From: Cedecea sp000277545
GTDB lineage: Bacteria; Pseudomonadota; Gammaproteobacteria; Enterobacterales; Enterobacteriaceae
Length of the DNA stretch: 64,000 nt
Assembly: GCA_050847315.1 (NCBI GenBank)
Contig: CP193791.1
Strand: one strand, 5' to 3'
Of this stretch, positions 35,067 to 43,045 are shown one piece after another. Each line of letters begins with the position of its first letter. The stretch's first letter is position 1. The position numbers and the translations under genes were made by a program. The notes under the pieces were generated by a model that worked only from the letters and a program-made list of their open reading frames with translations, did no database searches and had not been told where the DNA came from.

Positions 35067-36139
35067 TGCGCGCAATGTTCTTTTTGCTCGGGATGCTGTT
35101 TAGCCTAAATGCGGCGGCGGCCATTGATACCTTCACCTTTAAAGATGAAGCGCAGGAGCAGCAGTTCCGCCAGCTAACCGAGGCGCTGCGCTGCCCGAAA
35201 TGCCAGAACAACAGTATTGCGGATTCCAACGCAATGATTGCCTCAGACATGAAGCTTAAAGTTTACGAGCTGATGCAGCAGGGCAAAAGCAAGCAACAGA
35301 TTGTGGACTATATGGTGGAGCGTTACGGCCATTTTGTGACCTATGAGCCGCCGCTGACGCCGGCCACGGTGATCCTCTGGGTGTTGCCGGGGCTGTTTAT
35401 TGTCGGTGGTGCGGCGGTGATTGTCTTACGCAGCCGCAGGCGGCAAAAGATTTCGCTCACGGAAGAAAATCCGGCGCTGAACGGCGGGATAACCTCAGGG
35501 AAAATCTCGCTGTGGGTTTTCTTGCCGGGGGGCGTGCTGCTGCTGGCGGTCAGCGCTGGCAGTTATCTGAAAACGTCCGGGCTGGCGCAGGTGCAGGCCT
35601 GGCGGCAGGCGACGGCCGAGACGCCAGCGTTGTTAAAACGTGTTCTTGACCCGCAGGCCGCGCCGCTGACTATGGAAGAGATGGCGCGTCTTGGGTTAGG
35701 ATTACGCACGCGATTGCAGCAACAGCCTGATAATCTTGAAGGCTGGATGATGCTTGGGCGCATTGGCATGGTGCTGAATAACGCCACAACGGCGACACAG
35801 GCTTTTGCTCACGCCTATAAACTTGCGCCCACAAACGGCGAAGCAAAGCTGGGCTATGCTGAAGTATTGACCCGCTCTGCCGACGCTCAGGATAACCAGC
35901 TTGGTGGGCTTCTGCTCCGCGAAATGTTAAAAGATGACCACACGAATATTCGCGTGCTCAGCCTGCTGGCGTTCAATGCTTTTGAGCGCCAGAACTACCG
36001 TGAGGCGATTGGGGCGTGGGACATGATGCTGAAAATTTTACCGGCAAACGACCAGCGCCGCGCCGTCATTGAGCGCAGTATCGATCAGGCGAGGGCCCAG
36101 CTTGAACCGGGCACCACTGAAAGCGCAGACAAACAATAA
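35063..36139 (+). CDS. ccmH: Cytochrome c-type biogenesis protein CcmH (fused CcmH-CcmI type)
   Basis: About 358 residues. Signal/TM at the N-terminus (MFFLLGMLFSLNAAAA), then the CcmH domain with redox motif LRCPKC near residue 45, a central membrane helix, and a C-terminal TPR (CcmI-like) region from about 190 (LGLGLRTRLQQQPDNLEGWMMLGRIGM). As in E. coli, CcmH and CcmI are one polypeptide. Start at the ATG inside the ccmG stop (ATGA); the frame extends ten codons earlier. mlaA follows after 13 bp. Confidence 0.94.
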   Translation: MMRAMFFLLGMLFSLNAAAAIDTFTFKDEAQEQQFRQLTEALRCPKCQNNSIADSNAMIASDMKLKVYELMQQGKSKQQIVDYMVERYGHFVTYEPPLTPATVILWVLPGLFIVGGAAVIVLRSRRRQKISLTEENPALNGGITSGKISLWVFLPGGVLLLAVSAGSYLKTSGLAQVQAWRQATAETPALLKRVLDPQAAPLTMEEMARLGLGLRTRLQQQPDNLEGWMMLGRIGMVLNNATTATQAFAHAYKLAPTNGEAKLGYAEVLTRSADAQDNQLGGLLLREMLKDDHTNIRVLSLLAFNAFERQNYREAIGAWDMMLKILPANDQRRAVIERSIDQARAQLEPGTTESADKQ

Positions 36140-36152
36140 TAGGGAGACGCTA

Positions 36153-36911
36153 ATGAATTTCCGCCTGACCGGACTTGCTCTGGCAACAACGGTATTAGTG
36201 GGATGTGCCAGTTCTGGTAGCCAGCAGCCTCAGGGGCGTTCGGACCCGCTCGAAGGGTTCAACCGTTCAATGTTCAACTTCAACTACAACGTGCTGGACC
36301 CGTATGTATTACGTCCGGTGGCCGTAGCGTGGCGTGACTATGTGCCGGTGCCCGCGCGCAACGGCCTGAGCAACTTCACCAGCAACCTCGAAGAGCCCGC
36401 CACGATGGTGAACTACTTCGTGCAGGGCGACCCGTACCAGGGGATGGTGCACTTTACGCGCTTCTTCCTGAACACCCTGCTGGGGATGGGGGGCTTCATC
36501 GACGTGGCCGGGATGGCTAACCCTAAACTTCAGCGCGTCGAGCCTCACCGCTTCGGCAGCACGCTGGGCCATTACGACGTAGGCTACGGTCCTTATGTGA
36601 TGTTACCGGGCTATGGCAGCTTCACGCTGCGCGAAGACGGCGGTGATTTTGTCGATACGCTGTATCCGGTGCTTTCCTGGCTGACCTGGCCGATGTCCAT
36701 CGGTAAATGGGCGGTCGAAGGTGTCGAAACGCGCGCCCAGTTGCTGGATTCCGACGGCCTGCTGCGCCAGTCAGCCGATCCTTATATCACCGTGCGTGAA
36801 GCCTACTTCCAGCGCCATGACTTCCTGGCTAACGGCGGCCAGCTTAAGCCAGAGGCGAACCCGAACGCGGCGGCGATTCAGGATGACCTGAAAGATATCG
36901 ACTCCCAGTAA
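36153..36911 (+). CDS. mlaA: Outer-membrane lipoprotein MlaA (VacJ)
   Basis: A 252-residue lipoprotein of the Mla phospholipid-retrograde system. Lipobox LVGC with Cys15-17 region after the hydrophobic signal, then DPLEGFNRSMFNFNYNVLD and the long amphipathic channel domain (LRPVAVAWRDYVP, GYGPYVMLPGYG). Extracts mislocalised phospholipid from the outer leaflet and passes it to MlaC. Start chosen at the ATG after AGGGAGACG. Only 13 bp after ccmH, so it may be partly co-transcribed with ccm here; in E. coli it is a separate unit. Confidence 0.95.
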   Translation: MNFRLTGLALATTVLVGCASSGSQQPQGRSDPLEGFNRSMFNFNYNVLDPYVLRPVAVAWRDYVPVPARNGLSNFTSNLEEPATMVNYFVQGDPYQGMVHFTRFFLNTLLGMGGFIDVAGMANPKLQRVEPHRFGSTLGHYDVGYGPYVMLPGYGSFTLREDGGDFVDTLYPVLSWLTWPMSIGKWAVEGVETRAQLLDSDGLLRQSADPYITVREAYFQRHDFLANGGQLKPEANPNAAAIQDDLKDIDSQ

Positions 36912-36927
36912 GTGCTACCTGGATGTG

Positions 36928-36958
36928 AAAAAGCGAACATTGATGTTCGCTTTTTTAT
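36928..36958 (+). terminator. Terminator after mlaA
   Basis: Stem AAAGCGAACA / TGTTCGCTTT with loop TTGA and a T run, ending the ccm-mlaA unit. Confidence 0.92.
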
Positions 36959-37077
36959 TGTCATCACACTGACATAAAATGACACATCTTTACTCGCCAG
37001 CATTTTGTGTTGGTATGTTATAAAATAACAATCCAAAAATACTGCGCAACTCTTGCGCACCTCACGCTTAAAACATC

Positions 37078-39042
37078 ATGCCACCTACCCGGTTACCCGA
37101 AGCTGAACTGCTGCCTCAGGCGCTGCCCGCTCGCTATTCGCTGGCCGGCGCGCAGGCCCGACTCGCCGCGCGTGCGGTGTTCGCCTTAACCTTCTTGCTG
37201 TTTATGATGCTCCTGCTGGCGCTGACGGTCAGTATCCTGGAGCCAGCTTCCCGCTGGGTCGCTTTACTCTGCAGCAATGCCGCAGCGCTTTTGTTATTGG
37301 TTGTTTCGCTGCACGCGACGCAGCGTATTTGCCAGTGGCGAAGCTTTAAGTTTTCCCCTCCGATTGAGCCTTCGGTTCAGGAGGAAGAAGCGCCCAAGAA
37401 TCCTCTTTTAAGCTGGCTTACGGGCCTGGTGCCGTTAAATTTTGCCCGGGCTGAAGCTTTGTTTAAGGCAGAAGGCATCTGGTCCGGGGCGCTTGCCGCG
37501 CTGGCGTTCTATATTGCGTTTTCTGGCTGGAGTAGCCGCTACGTTCCCCTGCTGGACAATAATAACCGCTGGATAGCTGTAGCGTGCCTGGCAGGATCCG
37601 TCTTTGTGCTACTGGTGGCCGAACGGCATCTCAGTGCGGTATCGAAAGAAGCTTCCCCGGAAGCCGGGTCGATAGCGCCGCTGCTGCGCCTGGTGATGGC
37701 GGTACAGGTGCTGAGTTTACCGGGACTTGTCTGGCCACAGCTCAACAGTGCACTGGCGATAAACTTGCCCGCTGCGCTGGTACTGTTGGTTGCCGTCGAG
37801 TTTATGCTGCGCGGGCTGTTTTCTCTGTTCGCACCCCCCGGAGACGGCACGACAGAGCCCAGGCTTATCCCCAAAAGCCAACTGGCCGCCCAGCTAACCT
37901 GGCCGCCGCGCCCGCTCGGGTTTTTACAGCAGGAGCTGCACCAGCGGTTTGGCATCGATCTTCGCCAGGTCTGGGCCTTCAGCGTCCTGAAGCGCGCGTT
38001 TATCCCGATGGTGACCCTGATGGTGATCTGCGGCTGGTTGTTGACCGGGCTGCAGCAAATCTCAGCCACTGAACGCGGCGTGTATGAGCGCTTTGGCCGC
38101 TCTGTGGCGGTGCTGGAGCCGGGGCTGCATCTGGGGCTGCCCTGGCCGTTTGGTCGGGTGCAGTTGACCGAAAATGGGCAGGTGCATGAGCTGGCTGCCG
38201 GGGAAGATCCAGCCAGCCAAGCTCCTGTAAAACGCGCCGATGCCGAAGGCCCCGCGCCCGCCAGCGCCGACAGGCTTTGGGATGCCACCCACAACTTCGA
38301 CAAAGCACAAATTATCGCCAGCCAGAGCGGGGATCGGCAAAGCCTGCAGATCGTTAACAGCGACGTGCGCTTTATGTGGCGTATTGGCTTGACTGATAAC
38401 GCCGCGCTGGCGGCAACCTACCGGGCAGTGAACCTGTCTGATCTGGTGCGCAGCACGGCAAATGAGGTGTTGGTACATCAGTTCTCGTCTTTAACGCTGG
38501 ATGATGTCCTGAGCGAGCGGCGTGACGACCTGGCCGGGCAGATTAACCAGGCCGTGCAGCAGCAACTGGATAACCTGCACAGCGGCGTGGAAATCCTTTC
38601 TACCGTCGTGGAGGCGATTCATCCGCCTGCCGGGGCGGCCGACGCTTTTCATGGTGTACAGGCCGCGCAGATTGCCGCGCAGTCGCTGATTCTGAGAGAG
38701 CAGGGAAGTGCGGCAGAAAAAGCCGCGATTGCCGCGACCAATGCTGCAGTGCGCGAAAACACGGCGCAGGTTAATGCTACCGAAGCGCTAAGCGAAGCTC
38801 AGGCAACGGCCACCCGCTTTGCCGCGCAGAAGAATGCTTACCAGCAGGCAGGGCAGGTCTTTATCGACGAGCTTTGGTTTAAACAGCTTCAGCAGGCCCT
38901 CAGCGGCCGCCCATTATTGGTCATTGACCAGCGAATTGGTGCCGGTTCGCCGCCCACGCTCGATCTGCGTGATTTCCCTACTTCTACCGATGCGGCGCGG
39001 CGTGACGCGCCCGCTAAACCCGCACAGGAGCTTTCCCGGTGA
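37078..39042 (+). CDS. HflK-like SPFH protein with large N-terminal membrane domain
   Basis: A 654-residue protein. The first about 300 residues hold about six hydrophobic segments (for example VFALTFLLFMMLLLALTVSIL, AALAFYIAFSGW, WIAVACLAGSVFVLLVA, LPAALVLLVAVEFML). After another TM (VTLMVICGWLLTGL, about 310-330) comes an SPFH/band-7 domain: QQISATERGVYERFGRSV, LEPGLHLGLPWPFGRV, then DVRFMWRIGL and an Ala/Glu-rich coiled coil (AAEKAAIAATNAAVRENTAQ). Resembles HflK but with an extra membrane domain. No strong RBS is visible. First of four coupled genes ending with a P-type ATPase; function unknown. Confidence 0.75.
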   Translation: MPPTRLPEAELLPQALPARYSLAGAQARLAARAVFALTFLLFMMLLLALTVSILEPASRWVALLCSNAAALLLLVVSLHATQRICQWRSFKFSPPIEPSVQEEEAPKNPLLSWLTGLVPLNFARAEALFKAEGIWSGALAALAFYIAFSGWSSRYVPLLDNNNRWIAVACLAGSVFVLLVAERHLSAVSKEASPEAGSIAPLLRLVMAVQVLSLPGLVWPQLNSALAINLPAALVLLVAVEFMLRGLFSLFAPPGDGTTEPRLIPKSQLAAQLTWPPRPLGFLQQELHQRFGIDLRQVWAFSVLKRAFIPMVTLMVICGWLLTGLQQISATERGVYERFGRSVAVLEPGLHLGLPWPFGRVQLTENGQVHELAAGEDPASQAPVKRADAEGPAPASADRLWDATHNFDKAQIIASQSGDRQSLQIVNSDVRFMWRIGLTDNAALAATYRAVNLSDLVRSTANEVLVHQFSSLTLDDVLSERRDDLAGQINQAVQQQLDNLHSGVEILSTVVEAIHPPAGAADAFHGVQAAQIAAQSLILREQGSAAEKAAIAATNAAVRENTAQVNATEALSEAQATATRFAAQKNAYQQAGQVFIDELWFKQLQQALSGRPLLVIDQRIGAGSPPTLDLRDFPTSTDAARRDAPAKPAQELSR

Positions 39043-40052
39043 GCCATTCCCACTCTCATGGACATCATGATCACCACCACGGCCACGGCTGCAGTCATGG
39101 CCACTCTTCCGCCCCGGAAGGGGGTAAAAAAGGCGCCTGGAAGCGTATTACCGCCGCCGTTGTTTTGGTCGTTATTCTGCTTGCGGCTGCGAGCCTGGTG
39201 CAGGTGAGATCCGGTGAATCACTGGTGATCACCCGTTTCGGCAAACCCGTCCGCGTGCTGCTGGAGCCGGGGCTTGCCTGGCGGCTGCCTGCCCCTTTTG
39301 AAACGGCAACGGTGGTGGATCTGCGCCTGCGGACGACGTCCAGCGGGCTGCAGGATGTCGGCACGCGCGATGGCCTGCGGATCATCGTTCAGTCCTACGC
39401 GGTATGGGAAGTGGACAGCACGCCTGAACACGTGCAGCGGTTTATGCGGGCGGTGCAAAACCAGCCGGATGAAGCGGCCCGGCAAATTCGCACCTACTTA
39501 GGCTCAGCGCTGGAAACCACCGCCAGCGGCTTCACGCTTTCTCAACTGGTGAACACCGACGGCAAGCAGGTTCAGCTGGCGGAGTTTGAATCGCATCTTC
39601 AACAGCAAATCAGCCAGCCGCTGCTGCAAAGTTACGGCATCAGGCTGGTGCAGATGGGCACCGAACGCCTGACGTTGCCGGCCGTGACGCTCAACGCCAC
39701 GGTTGACCGTATGCGAGCAGAGCGTGAAACCATTGCGATTGAGCGCACGGCGGAAGGTAAGCGCGCTGCGGCAGAGATTCGTTCCGCCGCCGATCGCGAT
39801 GCTCGCATCACCGAAGCTCAGGCCTCAGTGAAAGCGGCGGATATCGAAGCCCAGGCCCAGGTACAAACGGCGTCCATCTACGGTAAAGCTTATGCCAGCG
39901 CCCCGCAGCTTTATAGCCTGCTGCGCCAGATTGACGCGCTTAGCGGCATGGTGAATGCGCAAACCCGACTGGTGCTGCGTACCGATGCCAAACCGTTCAG
40001 CCTGCTGGTTGACGGGCCGCAAATGGATAAAGCGGCGGATAAAAAACCATGA
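39039..40052 (+). CDS. HflC-like SPFH protein with histidine-rich N-terminus
   Basis: A 337-residue single-TM SPFH protein. Residues 1-22 contain eleven histidines and one cysteine (MSHSHSHGHHDHHHGHGC...), the look of a Zn/Cu/Co/Ni-binding tail. TM at about 38-55 (AAVVLVVILLAAASLVQV), then the band-7 domain VRSGESLVITRFGKPV, LEPGLAWRLPAPFE, and a C-terminal coiled coil with ERTAEGKRAAAEIRSAADRDA, which is typical of HflC. GTG start overlapping the preceding stop by 4 bp. It may hand metal to the ATPase or sense it; this is inference. Confidence 0.78.
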   Translation: MSHSHSHGHHDHHHGHGCSHGHSSAPEGGKKGAWKRITAAVVLVVILLAAASLVQVRSGESLVITRFGKPVRVLLEPGLAWRLPAPFETATVVDLRLRTTSSGLQDVGTRDGLRIIVQSYAVWEVDSTPEHVQRFMRAVQNQPDEAARQIRTYLGSALETTASGFTLSQLVNTDGKQVQLAEFESHLQQQISQPLLQSYGIRLVQMGTERLTLPAVTLNATVDRMRAERETIAIERTAEGKRAAAEIRSAADRDARITEAQASVKAADIEAQAQVQTASIYGKAYASAPQLYSLLRQIDALSGMVNAQTRLVLRTDAKPFSLLVDGPQMDKAADKKP

Positions 40053-41101
40053 CTAAACGGCAAAAACTTGAGCCCGGTGGGCCGTGGACGCAGTCGATTC
40101 GGCTGGCGTTTATCGCGATCTTTGTGCTGACGCTGTTTGCCGCCGGGGCGTGGTTGCTGTCGAATGTCCGGCAAATTCCGCCGGGCAGCAGGGCCGTGGT
40201 GCTGCGCTTCGGCGCTGAGCAGCGCGTGGCCGAGCCTGGCTTGCTGCTTGCCTGGCCCGCGCCGGTAAATGAAGTAGTGATGGTGCCAGGACCGGATCGG
40301 GTGATTGAACACCGGGTGACCGCGCTGCTGCGCTCGTCCGAAGCGCAAAGCCTGGATATCAACGGTGGCCCCGGCAATGATGCTGTTTCGGGCTCTGGTT
40401 TCTTGCTCACCGGTGATGCGGGCGTTGTGCAACTGGATATTAGCGTATTTTATCGGGTCAGAACGCCAACTGCTTACGTCTTACAGGACAAGCATGTCCT
40501 GCCGCTGCTGGACCGGCTGGTCGAGCGCGCGGCGGTCGCGGTTTGTGCTTCCCGCGATCTGGATACCATTCTGGTTGCCCGGCCCGAAATGCCCGGCAAC
40601 GATATGAACGTGGCGCAGCAGCGCGAACAGCTGCGGAGCGACGTGCAGCGGAATATCGAACAGAATTTGCTGCGGCTTCAGCAGTCGGGGAGCGATGCGG
40701 GGATTACTCTTGAGCGGGTGACCGTGCAGTCTGCTTTACCGCTGACGACCGTGGCGGCATTCAATGCGGTCTTAACCGCCAGCCAGCAGGCCTCGAAAGC
40801 GATCGCGACGGCGCAAAGCGATGCCTCATTAACGCGGCAAAAGGCGGTTCAACAGGCCGACCAGATGCTGCAAACTGCCCAGGCAAAAGCGCAGGAGAGC
40901 GTGGCGAAGGCGCAGTCGGACACGGCGACAATTGCCCGTCTGGCCAGCAACCATGACGATCCTGATTTGCTGGGACGTATTTATCGCCAGCGAATAGCCG
41001 GGATCCTGTCCCAGGCCGGGTCGGTAATCACCGTGTCGCCGCAGGATGATGCGCATTTGATCCTGCAGGGTGTAGCGCAACAAGAGGCGACGAAACCATG
41101 A
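40049..41101 (+). CDS. HflK-like SPFH protein
   Basis: A 350-residue single-TM SPFH protein. TM near residues 20-40 (LAFIAIFVLTLFAAGAWLLS), then VRQIPPGSRAVVLRFGAEQRV, PGLLLAWPAPVNEVVMV, LDISVFYRVRTPTAYVLQD and a long coiled-coil tail rich in Gln/Ala/Lys (QSDASLTRQKAVQQADQML). It matches HflK in layout but is not the hflX-linked E. coli hflK. Overlaps both neighbours by 4 bp, so the four genes form a strict operon. Probably assembles with the two other SPFH proteins into a membrane cage or microdomain (inferred). Confidence 0.75.
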   Translation: MTKRQKLEPGGPWTQSIRLAFIAIFVLTLFAAGAWLLSNVRQIPPGSRAVVLRFGAEQRVAEPGLLLAWPAPVNEVVMVPGPDRVIEHRVTALLRSSEAQSLDINGGPGNDAVSGSGFLLTGDAGVVQLDISVFYRVRTPTAYVLQDKHVLPLLDRLVERAAVAVCASRDLDTILVARPEMPGNDMNVAQQREQLRSDVQRNIEQNLLRLQQSGSDAGITLERVTVQSALPLTTVAAFNAVLTASQQASKAIATAQSDASLTRQKAVQQADQMLQTAQAKAQESVAKAQSDTATIARLASNHDDPDLLGRIYRQRIAGILSQAGSVITVSPQDDAHLILQGVAQQEATKP

Positions 41102-42999
41102 CTTCTTCTGTACAAGCCGGTGGGGCGCTGACCCGCCAGGAGCAGCGGCATATTACCCGCCAGTTGATGCTGGCGCTGGTGGCCAGCGGGGCGCTGATTC
41201 TGGGGCTGCTTTGGCGGTGGCTGGCGCCTCAGCAGGTTGCCGTCGGCGATTTACTTTTGGGCGCAGCCTCGGTTGTTGTGGCTGTTCCGGTGCTGCGTCA
41301 CGCGCTGCATAGCCTGCGCTACCCCAGCCTGCACGGATTGACCGACCAGCTTATCGCGCTGGCATTGCTGGGTGCCTGGGCGACCGGGGATCTTCTGACC
41401 GCCGCGCTGCTGCCGCTGATCATGATCGTCGGGCATATTCTCGAAGAGCGCAGCGTGATTGGGTCGCAGGAAGCTATTGCCGCGCTGAGCAAACTCACGC
41501 GCAGCAGGGCGCGGCGCTTAAGCACGGACGGTGAATTACAGGATATTGACAACCACGATCTCGAACCTGGCGATGTGGTTGAAGTGCGTGCCGGGGACCA
41601 TATTCCTGCCGACGGCGTGGTGCTGGAAGGCAAAGCCAGCCTGGACACGGCACCGATTACCGGGGAGTCCGTACCGCAGGAAGTTGTGCCGGGTGCGGAA
41701 GTTTTCGGTGGGGCGATAAATCTGGATGGTCTGCTGCGCATCCAGGTTACGCGTACCGGAGAGACCTCGACGCTGGGGCGCGTGATCGCCCTGATGCAAA
41801 GCGCGGAACAGGCAAGCCCGCCGATAACGCGTTTGCTCGAGCGCCACGCGGCGCGTTATCTGCTTTTGGTGCTGATGATTGCCGCCAGCACCTGGTTCCT
41901 GACGCAGGATGCCCAGGCGATGCTGGCCGTCTTGGTGGCAGCCTGTCCCTGCGCGCTGGTGCTTTCCGCCCCGGCATCATCAATTGCCGGGCTGACGGTG
42001 GCCGCCCGCCACGGCATTTTAATTCGCGGCGCGGCCTTTCTTGAGGAGCTGGCGGAGATCAACGCCGTGGTGGTCGACAAGACCGGTACGCTAACGCACG
42101 GCAGGCTACACCTGCAGGCCGTGGCGCCTTATGGCGATACCGATCCCACTTTGCTGCAAACCCTGGCGGCCAGCCTGGGCGCGACCAGCAATCACCCGGT
42201 CAGCCGCGCGGTAAGCGAGATTGTTTCGCGGGAAGCCTGGCTGCCTCTCGAAAATGTGCGTGAGCATCAGGGGTTAGGCGTTTCCGCCTCTACACCGCAG
42301 GGAGAAGCGGTGCTTGGCAGGCGTGAGCTGTTAGCCTCCACTCTGACCGACTTACCTGCGGCCCCTGAGCACGATGGCCCGATTGTCGGGCTGGCGCTGG
42401 ATGGCCGTTTTCTTGGCTGGCTGCTGCTGGCCGACAGCCTGCGAAGTGAGGCGGCAACGGCGATGGCCGAGCTGCGCGATCTTGGGCTAAACCGGCAGCT
42501 TTTACTGACCGGCGATCGCCAGTCGGTTGCGGACAAAATTGCGCACCAGGTGGGGATCGCTGACGTAGTGGCCGGGGCGCTGCCCGCGGATAAGCTGGCG
42601 CAGGTGAAACGGCAAATCGACAGCGGCTACCGGCCTATGGTTATCGGCGATGGTATCAACGATTCGCTGGCACTAAAGGCTGGCGTAGTGGGCGTGGCAA
42701 TGGGGGCCGGTGGGTCCGACATCGCTATGTCTTCGGCGGATATTGTCTTGATCGGCAGCGATCTTCGCCGGCTGGGCACCTGCGTGCGCCTGAGCCGCCG
42801 CTGCCGCCGGACTTTGCAGGTCAACGTATTTATCGGCCTGGGCTGGACGCTGGCCATTGTCGCGATGGCGGCTTTTGGCTGGCTTGGCGCTTCTGGCGCA
42901 GTTATCGCTGCGCTGTTGCATAATCTGAGCACGCTGCTGGTGCTCGGCAATGCGGGAAGGTTATTGCGGTTTGAAGAGAAGCTGAGCGAGCAGGCATAA
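41098..42999 (+). CDS. P1B-type heavy-metal-translocating ATPase without N-terminal metal domain
   Basis: A 633-residue P-type ATPase. Core motifs: TGES, transmembrane AACPCAL (Cys283-Pro-Cys285), phosphorylation Asp327 in DKTGTLT, the P1B-specific SNHPVSRA (His366-Pro), and VIGDGINDS. The first 35 residues are polar and hold no CXXC or His-rich metal-binding domain. The last TM reads ALLHNLSTLLVLGNAGRLL, not the Asp-containing form of Zn/Cd pumps or the HEGGT form of Co pumps, so metal specificity is open. Last gene of the SPFH operon, overlapping it by 4 bp; a bidirectional terminator follows. Confidence 0.88.
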   Translation: MTSSVQAGGALTRQEQRHITRQLMLALVASGALILGLLWRWLAPQQVAVGDLLLGAASVVVAVPVLRHALHSLRYPSLHGLTDQLIALALLGAWATGDLLTAALLPLIMIVGHILEERSVIGSQEAIAALSKLTRSRARRLSTDGELQDIDNHDLEPGDVVEVRAGDHIPADGVVLEGKASLDTAPITGESVPQEVVPGAEVFGGAINLDGLLRIQVTRTGETSTLGRVIALMQSAEQASPPITRLLERHAARYLLLVLMIAASTWFLTQDAQAMLAVLVAACPCALVLSAPASSIAGLTVAARHGILIRGAAFLEELAEINAVVVDKTGTLTHGRLHLQAVAPYGDTDPTLLQTLAASLGATSNHPVSRAVSEIVSREAWLPLENVREHQGLGVSASTPQGEAVLGRRELLASTLTDLPAAPEHDGPIVGLALDGRFLGWLLLADSLRSEAATAMAELRDLGLNRQLLLTGDRQSVADKIAHQVGIADVVAGALPADKLAQVKRQIDSGYRPMVIGDGINDSLALKAGVVGVAMGAGGSDIAMSSADIVLIGSDLRRLGTCVRLSRRCRRTLQVNVFIGLGWTLAIVAMAAFGWLGASGAVIAALLHNLSTLLVLGNAGRLLRFEEKLSEQA

Positions 43000-43030
43000 A
43001 AAAAGCGCCTTCTGATGAAGGCGCTTTACT
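42999..43030. terminator. Bidirectional terminator between the P-type ATPase and fadL
   Basis: Stem AAAGCGCCTTC / GAAGGCGCTTT with loop TGAT, flanked by A run and T run, between convergent genes. Confidence 0.92.
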
Positions 43031-43045
43031 TTTCGGGGCAGTAAC

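Noticed and set aside
37078..41101. SPFH genes considered as the canonical hflKC
   Set aside because: The canonical pair follows hfq-hflX and lacks a P-type ATPase; three SPFH genes, a polytopic fusion and a His tail do not fit.
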